Assembly: GCF_028291745.1 (NCBI RefSeq)
Contig: NZ_JAQGNQ010000056.1
Coordinates: forward strand, 1 to 64,000
From: Ramlibacter sp.
GTDB taxonomy: Bacteria; Pseudomonadota; Gammaproteobacteria; Burkholderiales; Burkholderiaceae_C
Length of the DNA stretch: 64,000 bases
Direction of reading: 5' to 3'
Below the pieces are notes generated by a model. The model was given only the letters and a program-made list of their open reading frames with translations. It was not told where the DNA came from and searched no databases. Positions 1 through 6,278 of the stretch are shown piece by piece; the first letter of the stretch is position 1, and every line of letters starts with the position of its first letter. The translations under genes were made by a program, and so were the position numbers.

Positions 1-724
1 CGTCGACGAGCAGATGGTCGAAGCGCTCGCCGATCTCCTGGGCGAGCGTCGGCTCGGCCATCATCTCGGCCCAGAACAGAAGCAGGTCGTCGTAGTCGAG
101 CACGTTCTGCTGCTGCTTGGCCTCGACGTAGGCGCCGAACAGCTTCTTCAGTTCGTCCTCCCATTGCGTGCACCAGGGGTACAGCGACTGCAGCACCAGC
201 GCGAGCGGGTCGCGCGTGTTCAGCGCGCGCGAGTAGATGCCCAGGCACGTGCCCTTGAGAGGGAAGCGCTTCTTGTTGTCCGACAGGCCGATCTCGTGCC
301 GCACCAGTCCCATCAGGTCCTCCGCGTCGCCGCGGTCGTGGATGGTGAAGCTGCCTTCCAGGCCGATGCGCGGCGCGTACTCGCGCAGCAGGCGCGCGCC
401 GATGCCGTGGAAGGTGCCGCTCCACGGCAGGTTGGGCAGGGCCTGCGTGCCCGCGAGCCCCAGCGCCTTCTGCAGCACGCCGCCGACGCGCCGCTCCATC
501 TCCTGCGCCGCGCGCCGGCTGAAGGTGAGCAGCATCATGCGCTGCGGGTCCGCGCCGTGGCGAATGAGGGTGGCCACCCGATGCGCCAGCGTATTGGTCT
601 TGCCCGAGCCGGCGCCCGCGATCACCAGCAGCGGACGCGTGTCGCCCGCTGTGTCGCCCGTGCCGTGGGTGGCGGCCTCGCGCTGCTGCGGGTTCAGGGA
701 TTCCAGCGGATCGGGGGACTGCAT
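1..724 (-). CDS. UvrD/Rep-family DNA helicase, N-terminal part (cut by window edge)
   Basis: Reading leftward from ATG 724, about 241 codons are open to the window edge. The product begins MQSPDPLESLNPQQREAATH, a Q-motif-like start. It has Walker A AGAGSGKT near residue 40, the motif Ia region LLTFSRRAAQEM, and motif Ic SGTFHGIGARLL. Later come VLDYDDLLLFW and FDHLLVD, where the Walker B DExx motif is just beginning at the edge. This is the fold of superfamily 1A 3'-5' helicases, which unwind DNA using ATP during repair. It differs clearly from the complete UvrD at 15.8-18.2 kb, so it is a second paralogue rather than a duplicate. It is divergent from the DUF72 remnant, with a 35-bp gap containing the AT-rich stretch tatattaata. 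Confidence 0.88.
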   Translation of the reverse strand, partial: MQSPDPLESLNPQQREAATHGTGDTAGDTRPLLVIAGAGSGKTNTLAHRVATLIRHGADPQRMMLLTFSRRAAQEMERRVGGVLQKALGLAGTQALPNLPWSGTFHGIGARLLREYAPRIGLEGSFTIHDRGDAEDLMGLVRHEIGLSDNKKRFPLKGTCLGIYSRALNTRDPLALVLQSLYPWCTQWEDELKKLFGAYVEAKQQQNVLDYDDLLLFWAEMMAEPTLAQEIGERFDHLLVD

Positions 725-759
725 CGCCTGTATATTAATACAGTGACTGCCAACATCCC

Positions 760-975
760 GTGGGCACCGCCTCGTGGACGGATCCCTCCCTGATCGCCTG
801 CGGCCGCTTCTATCCCGCGCACTGCCAGACGACGCAGCTGTGGGTCGAGCGCACGCCCGCCGACTTCGTCTTCAACATCAAGGCCTATCGCCTCTTCACC
901 GGCCACCCGGCGTTGTCCACCATGTTGCCGCGCGAGCTGCAATGCGCGGTAAAGGCGACCGCGCGCGGCGGGGTC
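760..975 (+). pseudogene. Decayed DUF72 (YecE-like) protein
   Basis: From GTG 760 the frame reads GTASWTDPSLIACGRFYP and then jumps directly to a segment containing QLWVERTPADFVFNIKAY and LFTGHPALSTMLPREL. Full-length DUF72 proteins have the same opening and the same FxFNxKA segment, but separated by a stretch containing the conserved RYYA..F..VEVD..YY region, and they continue for about 200 more residues. Here that stretch and everything after about residue 60 are missing. The frame then runs into the next gene's leader without recognisable homology. I infer an internal deletion plus C-terminal loss. The comparison with full-length family members is from memory. Confidence 0.6.
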
Positions 976-1030
976 CTGCGGCAAGCCGCTAGACTGCCTG
1001 CTGTTCGATTGCAGTCCTGGAGTGTTCGAG

Positions 1031-1507
1031 ATGAAGCCGAGTTTCCGCCTCAACCTGCTGGCCGCGGCCCTGATTGCCACGGCCTGCGCCGGGCTGGCAC
1101 CCGCGCAAGCCGCCACGCAGCTGGCCCAGGCGCCCGCCGACACCGGCATCGTGGCCAACCCGGAGTACGAGAAGGCGGGACAGATCGCCGCCAATGCGTG
1201 GCTGCTGCTGCTCGATCGCAAGGACTGGGGCACGGCCTGGGACGCCTCGAGTAGCGTGTTCCGCGAGAACGTGCCCCTGGCCGCATGGATGGACAACGTG
1301 CCGCGCCTGCGCGACCCGTTCGGCAACTTCGTCGAACGCGATGCCGGCGAAGCCGTCTACAAGAAGACGCTGGGCACGCGCCAGGGCGACTTCGTCACCG
1401 TGTTCTTCAACAGCAAGTTCGCCAAGCAGGCGGCCGTGACGGAGACCGTGACCACCGTGCGCGAGCCCGATGGCCGCTGGCGCGTGACCGGCTACACCGC
1501 ACGCTGA
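1031..1507 (+). CDS. Secreted DUF4019-family protein
   Basis: A 158-residue protein. It has a signal peptide (MKPSFRLNLLAAALIATACA, with probable cleavage after AQA) and a mature domain of the DUF4019 type (KAGQIAANAWLLLLDRKDWG ... VYKKTLGTRQGDFVTVFFNS ... WRVTGYTAR). The family is small, periplasmic and of unknown function. ATG 1031 is preferred over an in-frame GTG at 1022 because GGAG lies nine bases upstream and the residues right after ATG form a normal signal peptide. Its last 16 bases overlap the convergent DUF4142 gene. Confidence 0.75.
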   Translation: MKPSFRLNLLAAALIATACAGLAPAQAATQLAQAPADTGIVANPEYEKAGQIAANAWLLLLDRKDWGTAWDASSSVFRENVPLAAWMDNVPRLRDPFGNFVERDAGEAVYKKTLGTRQGDFVTVFFNSKFAKQAAVTETVTTVREPDGRWRVTGYTAR

Positions 1508-2079
1508 CCGTGCAGTGACGCGTTCGGCAGTGCGCGTCCGGCCTTGGCGAACTCCTGGCGCAGCGTCGGCAGCTGCCGCTCGATCCACGCCTTGAGCACC
1601 GGGTCTTCGGCCTGCGTCGCCAGCTTCTCGTAGTTGGTGATGTCGGCCTGGGCGGACCGCAGCACCACCTCGTCGACATAGAGGCGGTCGAACTTCGCGC
1701 CATTGAGCTTGCCCAGTTGCTTGAGCACCTTGTTGTGCTCGTTGCTCGGGATGGGCATGGCCATGCCGCGCAGGTGCAGCAGGCGCAGCAGCTCGGGCTG
1801 CACCGTCTGCTGGCGCGCCAGCACGGTGTTCGCCAGCTCCTTCACCGCCGGATTATTCGAGCGCGCCGCCGCCAGCCGCGAAGCCTCCGACTGGAAGCGC
1901 AGGTTGGCGGCGGTGATCTGCAGGAAGCGGCGCTCGAGCCGCTGCGCGGGCGCCAGCGGCCTGGCCTGGGCCGCGGCCGAAGCCGCATAGGCCGAGGGGG
2001 GCGGCGCGCCCCAGGCGATCGCCGCGGGCAGCAGGGCGCCGACGCCAAGCATCATTCTCATCATCGTTGTTCTGCGCAT
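1492..2079 (-). CDS. DUF4142 domain secreted protein (copy 1)
   Basis: A 195-residue protein with an N-terminal export signal. Its helical DUF4142 core contains FLQITAANLRFQSEASRLAA, NPAVKELANTVLARQQ, FDRLYVDEVV and VLKAWIERQLPTLRQEF. DUF4142 is a ferritin-like four-helix domain of unknown function that is common in periplasmic proteins of soil bacteria and often associated with stress loci. It lies 38 bp downstream of a second DUF4142 gene on the same strand, so the two are probably cotranscribed. The metal-binding His/Glu residues of true ferritins are not evident. Confidence 0.8.
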   Translation of the reverse strand: MRRTTMMRMMLGVGALLPAAIAWGAPPPSAYAASAAAQARPLAPAQRLERRFLQITAANLRFQSEASRLAAARSNNPAVKELANTVLARQQTVQPELLRLLHLRGMAMPIPSNEHNKVLKQLGKLNGAKFDRLYVDEVVLRSAQADITNYEKLATQAEDPVLKAWIERQLPTLRQEFAKAGRALPNASLHGQRAV

Positions 2080-2117
2080 GGTGCACCTCCGCGTGCGCGC
2101 GCACCGCCGGGTGGCGG

Positions 2118-2750
2118 CTATTTCTTGTTCGCGCCCATTGCTGCCGCATTCTTGCCGGACTGCGGCAGCTTTTCGGCGGCGGCCAGGTGTTCACGCAGCG
2201 TGGGCAGGGTCTTGTCGACGAAGGCCTTGAGCTCGGGGTCCTTCACGTCCTTGCTGGCCTTCTCGAACTCCTTGATGTCCTTCTTGTGGTCCTTGATGCC
2301 CACCTCGCGCACGAAGTCGCGGTCGAACGCGTCGCCGGTCTTCTTGCCCAGTTTCTCGATCTCGCGGCGCATCGAGTGCTTGGGCGCCGCGGGCAGTTCC
2401 ACGCCCTTGGCATTGGCGATCTTCACCAGCTCGTTGTTGGCGGCCGTGTGCTGGTCGACCAGCATGCTGGCAAAGCTCTTGACGTTGGCATCGGTCGCCT
2501 TGCTGGCCGCGAGCTGCCCCACCTGCACCTCGAACATGCCGCTGCTGGCGGCCTCCTCGATGAACTTGCGGTCGCCGCGCGCGACCTTGCTCTTGGCCGG
2601 CAGGTTGCGCGTGCCGGTGCCGGGCTGCGCCACGGGTGCCGACTGGCCACCGGTGGCGGAGGTGCCTGCGCCCGGCGTCTGCGCCTGCGCGGCCCCGAAC
2701 GAGAACGCCAGCGCGATGACGGCCGGCACGGTGAGAAGAACAAATTTCAT
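2118..2750 (-). CDS. DUF4142 domain secreted protein (copy 2)
   Basis: A 210-residue protein with a signal peptide (MKFVLLTVPAVIALAFSFGA, then AQAQ). A Gly/Ser/Thr/Pro linker of about 35 residues follows, then a DUF4142 core: DRKFIEEAASSGMFEVQVGQ, SFASMLVDQHTAANNELV, FDRDFVREVGIKDHKKDI, and LKAFVDKTLPTLREHL. The VDQHTAANNEL motif is the best-conserved part of the family. The Lys-rich C-terminus differs from copy 1. The start is supported by GGGAGATCC directly upstream. The role is unknown; co-location with the Gly-rich protein gene suggests a shared envelope or stress function (inference). Confidence 0.85.
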   Translation of the reverse strand: MKFVLLTVPAVIALAFSFGAAQAQTPGAGTSATGGQSAPVAQPGTGTRNLPAKSKVARGDRKFIEEAASSGMFEVQVGQLAASKATDANVKSFASMLVDQHTAANNELVKIANAKGVELPAAPKHSMRREIEKLGKKTGDAFDRDFVREVGIKDHKKDIKEFEKASKDVKDPELKAFVDKTLPTLREHLAAAEKLPQSGKNAAAMGANKK

Positions 2751-2824
2751 GGTGGATCTCCCGGTTGTCGGTCAAGCGAAAAAAAAGGCGGCGCCGGACT
2801 CCGGCGCCGCTGGAACTGGCTGCC

Positions 2825-4285
2825 TTACTTCTTCGTGCTGCTGCCCGGACTGCTGCTGCCCTGACCACTGCTGCCGCCACCGCCGGAGCCACCGCTGCCG
2901 GCATTGCTGCCCACCGAACCCGGATTGCCGGTGCCGCCGCTCATGGACGTGCCGGCACTGCCCATGCCGCTGGAGCCGGCGAGGCTGCTGGAGCCGCTCT
3001 GCCCCGTCGAGCCATAGCCTCCAGACGCGCCGCTGGCGCCGCCCGATCCACCGCTGCCCATGCCGGAACTGCTGCCGCTGGAACCGGCCTGGCCATGGCT
3101 GCTGCCGGAGGCGCCCATGCTGCCGCCCGACGAACCGCCCTGCCCCTGGCCGGCGCCGGAGCCCCCTACGTCGTTCTGGCCCTGGCCGCCGCTGCGGCTG
3201 TTGCGCCAGGTGCTGAACTCGTCGCTGAACTTGCGAAAGCGCTCCTGGCGCCACGACTGGTAGTCGTTGTCCAGGTTGCGGATCTGTTCTTCGCGCCACT
3301 GGTGGTAGTCGGGGTCGTGGTGGCCCTGGCTGTGGGTGCCCGTGTGCGTCTGGCTGCCGGTGCCACCCTGGCCCGAGCTCGAGCCCTGGCCGCCGTAAGC
3401 GCCGCCGCCCTGGCCCCACTCATTCTGGCCATAGCCCGCGCCGCCCTGGCCGGACTGCCCGTAGCTGCCCATGCCGCCACCGCCGAAGTTGCCCTGGCTG
3501 CCGCCGTAGCCCTGGCTTGACTGGCCATAGCCACCCTGGCCCATGCTGCCGCCCTGGCTGCCCTGGTTCGGGCCGCCCTGGCCGCCGTAGCCGGGCTGGT
3601 TGTGGCCTTGTCCGCCCTGCCAGCCCTGGGTGCTGCCGTAGCCGCCCTGCGAGCCGCCGTAGCCGCCGCCACTCTGGCCATACGTGCCGCCGCCGTAATG
3701 CCCGCCACCGCCTTGGCCGGGGTTGCCGCCGCCCATCTGGCCATAGCTGCTGTTGCCGCCGGCGCCGCTGCTGCCCATCTGGCCGTAGCTGCTGCCGCCC
3801 ATGCCGCTGCCCTGGCCATAGCTGCCATGCATGCCGCCACCCTGGCCGCCGTTCCACGCGCCCTGCTGCGCTCCGTAGCGCTGCCAGTCGCTCTGGCCGG
3901 CCTGGCCACCCCAACTGCCCTGGCCACCCTGGCTGCCGCCGCCATAGCCCTGGCCGGAGGGGTTGTAGCCCTGGCCACCCTGGCCGCCCTGGCCACCGTA
4001 CTCGCGCCCGTAGCCGTGGCCCTCGCCACCGTAACCGCCATAACCCGAGGACTGCTGCGAACCGAACTCCGAACCCGAGCGGCCGTAGCCGCCTTGCGAG
4101 CCTGGGCCGCCCTGGCCTTGCGAGCCGCCGTAGTTGCCGCCCTGTCCGCTGCTGCTGCCCCAGCCCCGCGACGATTCGGTGCCACCGCTGCCCTGGCCGC
4201 TGCCTTGCCCGCGGTCCTGCTGCGGGTCGCTGCTGCTGCCCCAGCGGCTCTGCCGTTCGCGGTCGTCGTACTCACGGGAAGCCAT
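2825..4285 (-). CDS. Low-complexity Gly/Ser/Gln/Tyr-rich protein with W-R repeat segment
   Basis: A 486-residue protein from ATG 4285, preceded by AAGGAGAATCAC. It opens with MASREYDDRERQSRWGSSSD. Almost all the rest is low complexity, built from GGYG, GQGG, SGGY and QGGQG units without a signal peptide. The one non-repetitive part, about two thirds along, is a charged segment carrying three spaced copies of a Y/F-xx-WRxxR/Q pattern (YHQWREEQI, YQSWRQERF, FSTWRNSRS). The composition predicts a disordered, possibly phase-separating or surface-coating protein. No enzymatic domain is visible. The open frame extends upstream to 5323 but crosses the ZIP and secreted-protein genes, so that extension is not used. 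Confidence 0.75.
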   Translation of the reverse strand: MASREYDDRERQSRWGSSSDPQQDRGQGSGQGSGGTESSRGWGSSSGQGGNYGGSQGQGGPGSQGGYGRSGSEFGSQQSSGYGGYGGEGHGYGREYGGQGGQGGQGYNPSGQGYGGGSQGGQGSWGGQAGQSDWQRYGAQQGAWNGGQGGGMHGSYGQGSGMGGSSYGQMGSSGAGGNSSYGQMGGGNPGQGGGGHYGGGTYGQSGGGYGGSQGGYGSTQGWQGGQGHNQPGYGGQGGPNQGSQGGSMGQGGYGQSSQGYGGSQGNFGGGGMGSYGQSGQGGAGYGQNEWGQGGGAYGGQGSSSGQGGTGSQTHTGTHSQGHHDPDYHQWREEQIRNLDNDYQSWRQERFRKFSDEFSTWRNSRSGGQGQNDVGGSGAGQGQGGSSGGSMGASGSSHGQAGSSGSSSGMGSGGSGGASGASGGYGSTGQSGSSSLAGSSGMGSAGTSMSGGTGNPGSVGSNAGSGGSGGGGSSGQGSSSPGSSTKK

Positions 4286-4380
4286 GTGATTCTCCTTCTG
4301 GATGGTTGTCGCTGTCCATGACGAAGGCGCTCCCCGCGACTGCATGGAAGGGGCCTTGCCTCCATCGGCGCGATCAGCGT

Positions 4381-4454
4381 AGGACTGCATGGACAGCAGT
4401 CCTGTCGGACAACATCCGCTGGCATGTAGGACTGCTGGTCCATGCGGAAACGCG
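4381..4454. repeat. Inverted-repeat pair in divergent promoter region
   Basis: AGGACTGC (4381-4388) and GCAGTCCT (4396-4403) form an 8-bp stem with a 7-nt loop. A second copy, AGGACTGC followed by GTCCATGC (4438-4454), is an inverted match to GCATGGAC-GCAGTCCT at 4387-4403. The element sits in the 270-bp gap between the divergent Gly-rich and Tyr/Gly-rich genes and could bind a regulator of both. No function is known to me. Confidence 0.45.
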
Positions 4455-4555
4455 CTGCAGCAGGCTTCACCGGACGTTTGCACGAGGGTGGGTGAGTTTT
4501 TGACGTCCCGCCCCCACCATTCATGTATCGATCGGAAGTTATTCAAGGAGACGTC

Positions 4556-4900
4556 ATGGGAAAGAGAACATTGCTGGCCATTGCGGCCGTCGTCGCGGCC
4601 TCGGCTGCGCTGATGTCGGCGCCGGCACAGGCGCGCGGTTCCGTGGTGCTGTCGCTGGGCGTGCCCGCACCGGTGTACGGCTACGGCTACGGGCAGCCGG
4701 TGTATTCGCAACCGGTGTATCCGCAGGCCGTGTACCCGCAACCCGTCTATACCCAGCCGTACGCGTACGCGCAGCCGGGCTATGTCGTGGCCGAGCCGAA
4801 CATCTACATCGGCCCCAGCTACGGCTATGGCTATGGCTACGGTTACGGCCACCGCAACGGCTGGCGCGACGGCGACCATCGCCGCTTCGACCGTCGCTAA
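4556..4900 (+). CDS. Small secreted Tyr/Gly/Pro-rich protein
   Basis: A 114-residue protein with a signal peptide (MGKRTLLAIAAVVAASAALM, ending APAQA) and a mature part of tandem QPVY units (YSQPVYPQAVYPQPVYTQP). A GYGYGYGYG tract and a basic tail (RNGWRDGDHRRFDRR) follow. ATG 4556 is chosen over an in-frame ATG at 4523 because AAGGAG lies just upstream and the signal peptide begins here. Small secreted proteins of this kind are common in Comamonadaceae, with no known role. The last 4 bases overlap the convergent ZIP gene. Confidence 0.75.
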   Translation: MGKRTLLAIAAVVAASAALMSAPAQARGSVVLSLGVPAPVYGYGYGQPVYSQPVYPQAVYPQPVYTQPYAYAQPGYVVAEPNIYIGPSYGYGYGYGYGHRNGWRDGDHRRFDRR

Positions 4901-5787
4901 GCGGTAGCTCCCTGGGCGTGGGCCAGCGTGCTCACGCCCGCGACGAGCAGGATGCCGAGCAGCAGCCAGGCGATCTGGGCCAGCGTCTCCCGCGCGCCCA
5001 GTCGCCTTTGCAGTTGCGGGATCAGGTCGGCCAGCGCCACGTAGATGAAGCTGCTGCTGGCCACCACCAGGAAGAACGGCAGGTAGTCGACCAGCCGGTC
5101 CACGAGCCACCACCCGATCAGCCCTCCGAGCGGCGTGACCGCCCCCGCGAGCGACACCTTCAACAGCGCCGCCTTGCGGCTGCCACCGCTGGTCTGCCGC
5201 AGCACGGCGAGATCCCCGATGTGATGCGGCACCTCGTGGGCCAGCACGGCCAGCGCCGCCACCGCCCCCAGCCTCGGCCCCGCCATGAAGGCCGACGCGA
5301 TCAGGATCCCGTCCCCGAAACAATGCACGCTGTCGCCGGTCAGCACGGCCCAGCCACCGGTGCGCGCGCGCGGCTCGTTGCCGTGGGTGTGCCCGTGCGC
5401 CTCGTGCGCGCGGGAGTGGCCGCCGTGCCGGTGCAGGTCGTGCGCGTGGGGAGGCGCTGCGCCGCCCGGCGTCTCATGATGATGCTCGTGGCCGTGGTGC
5501 CAGAGCTCCGCCTTGTCGAGGAGGAAGAAGAACACGAGGCCCACCAGCAGCGTCGCGAACAACTGGTGCGCCTGGTGACCGCTTTCCAGCGCCTCGGGCA
5601 GCAGGTGCATGAAGGCGGTCGACAACAGCGCGCCGGCCGCGAGGCTCAGCAGATGCTGCTCTGCGAGGCCGCGCGATTGCGGACCATGGCCGGTGTCGTT
5701 CCAGCCCAGGCGCATGAGGGCGGCCGCCACCCAGACACTGCCGATGCCGGCGGCGAGGGTGGCGAACAGGATGGCGATGAGGGTCAC
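4897..5787 (-). CDS. ZIP-family divalent metal transporter
   Basis: A 296-residue inner-membrane protein with about eight hydrophobic segments. The TM2-like segment carries the family motif HLLPEAL. A His-rich cytoplasmic loop (HHGHEHHH and HGHTHGNEP regions) lies in the middle. TM4 has SVHCFGDGILIASAF and TM5 has HEVPHHIGDLAVL, the H-N/D...G and HE..H signature that forms the metal site in ZIP proteins. It moves Zn2+ or related divalent ions into the cytoplasm. It is a single gene between convergent and divergent neighbours; no Zur-type operator was recognised by eye. Confidence 0.88.
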   Translation of the reverse strand: MTLIAILFATLAAGIGSVWVAAALMRLGWNDTGHGPQSRGLAEQHLLSLAAGALLSTAFMHLLPEALESGHQAHQLFATLLVGLVFFFLLDKAELWHHGHEHHHETPGGAAPPHAHDLHRHGGHSRAHEAHGHTHGNEPRARTGGWAVLTGDSVHCFGDGILIASAFMAGPRLGAVAALAVLAHEVPHHIGDLAVLRQTSGGSRKAALLKVSLAGAVTPLGGLIGWWLVDRLVDYLPFFLVVASSSFIYVALADLIPQLQRRLGARETLAQIAWLLLGILLVAGVSTLAHAQGATA

Positions 5788-5927
5788 AGACGAATTGCCG
5801 CCCCTGGTGCGGCCGCTTCCAGGATTGTTGTTCTAGGGCCCGGCGACGCGGTGCGAACACAACGGGAGCCTTCGATCTTAGCAACCGCGTCGGGCAGACT
5901 ACGGGGTTTCACTTGTCAGGAGAACCC

Positions 5928-6122
5928 ATGCCCACCATCCGCGTCGAGCTGTTCGAGGGCCGCACGCCCGAGCAGAAGAAGAACTTCGTTCACGCCCTGA
6001 CGCAGGCCTGCGTCGACACCTTGGGCAGCAAGCCCGAATCGGTCGACGTGCTGCTGTTCGACGTATCGCCCTCGAACTGGGCCACCGGCGGGGAGTTGTG
6101 GTCGGAGAAGAAGAAGGGGTGA
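5928..6122 (+). CDS. 4-oxalocrotonate tautomerase-family enzyme
   Basis: A 64-residue protein. After Met removal, Pro1 (MPTIRVELFEGRTPEQKKNF) is the catalytic base of the tautomerase superfamily, which isomerises 2-hydroxymuconate-type enols. ATG 5928 is preceded by AGGAGAACCC. An upstream in-frame ATG (5913) would bury Pro1, so it is rejected. The tail SNWATGGELWSEKKK is typical of short family members that form hexamers. The substrate is not predictable here; the gene stands alone. Confidence 0.85.
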   Translation: MPTIRVELFEGRTPEQKKNFVHALTQACVDTLGSKPESVDVLLFDVSPSNWATGGELWSEKKKG

Positions 6123-6140
6123 GCGACAGGATGTGGGAAG

Positions 6141-6275
6141 GATGTCATCCCGGGACTGAAGGATGTCGTCCAGGGCTTGCCCCGGGATCCATGCGGCGCT
6201 TCATCCACCGCCGCATGGATTGCGGGTCAAGCCCGCAATGACATGGTTTCTCATTGCGAGTCCGGCCCGCAATGT
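6141..6275. repeat. Mosaic of palindromic repeats between convergent genes
   Basis: ATCCATGCGGCG (6187-6198) pairs with CGCCGCATGGAT (6209-6220). ATTGCGGG and CCCGCAAT (6219-6239) form an 8-bp hairpin with loop TCAAG. A related imperfect hairpin follows (6252-6274), and the upstream flank has CCCGGG-containing half-sites. The stretch resembles dispersed intergenic palindromes seen in many proteobacterial genomes, and may terminate both the tautomerase gene and the Mo-hydroxylase operon. Confidence 0.55.
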
Positions 6276-6278
6276 CCT

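Noticed and set aside
4286-5323. Upstream extension of the Gly-rich gene's open frame to 5323
   Set aside because: It crosses the divergent promoter and reads antisense to the Tyr/Gly-rich protein gene and through the ZIP gene in another frame; ATG 4285 has a good ribosome-binding site.
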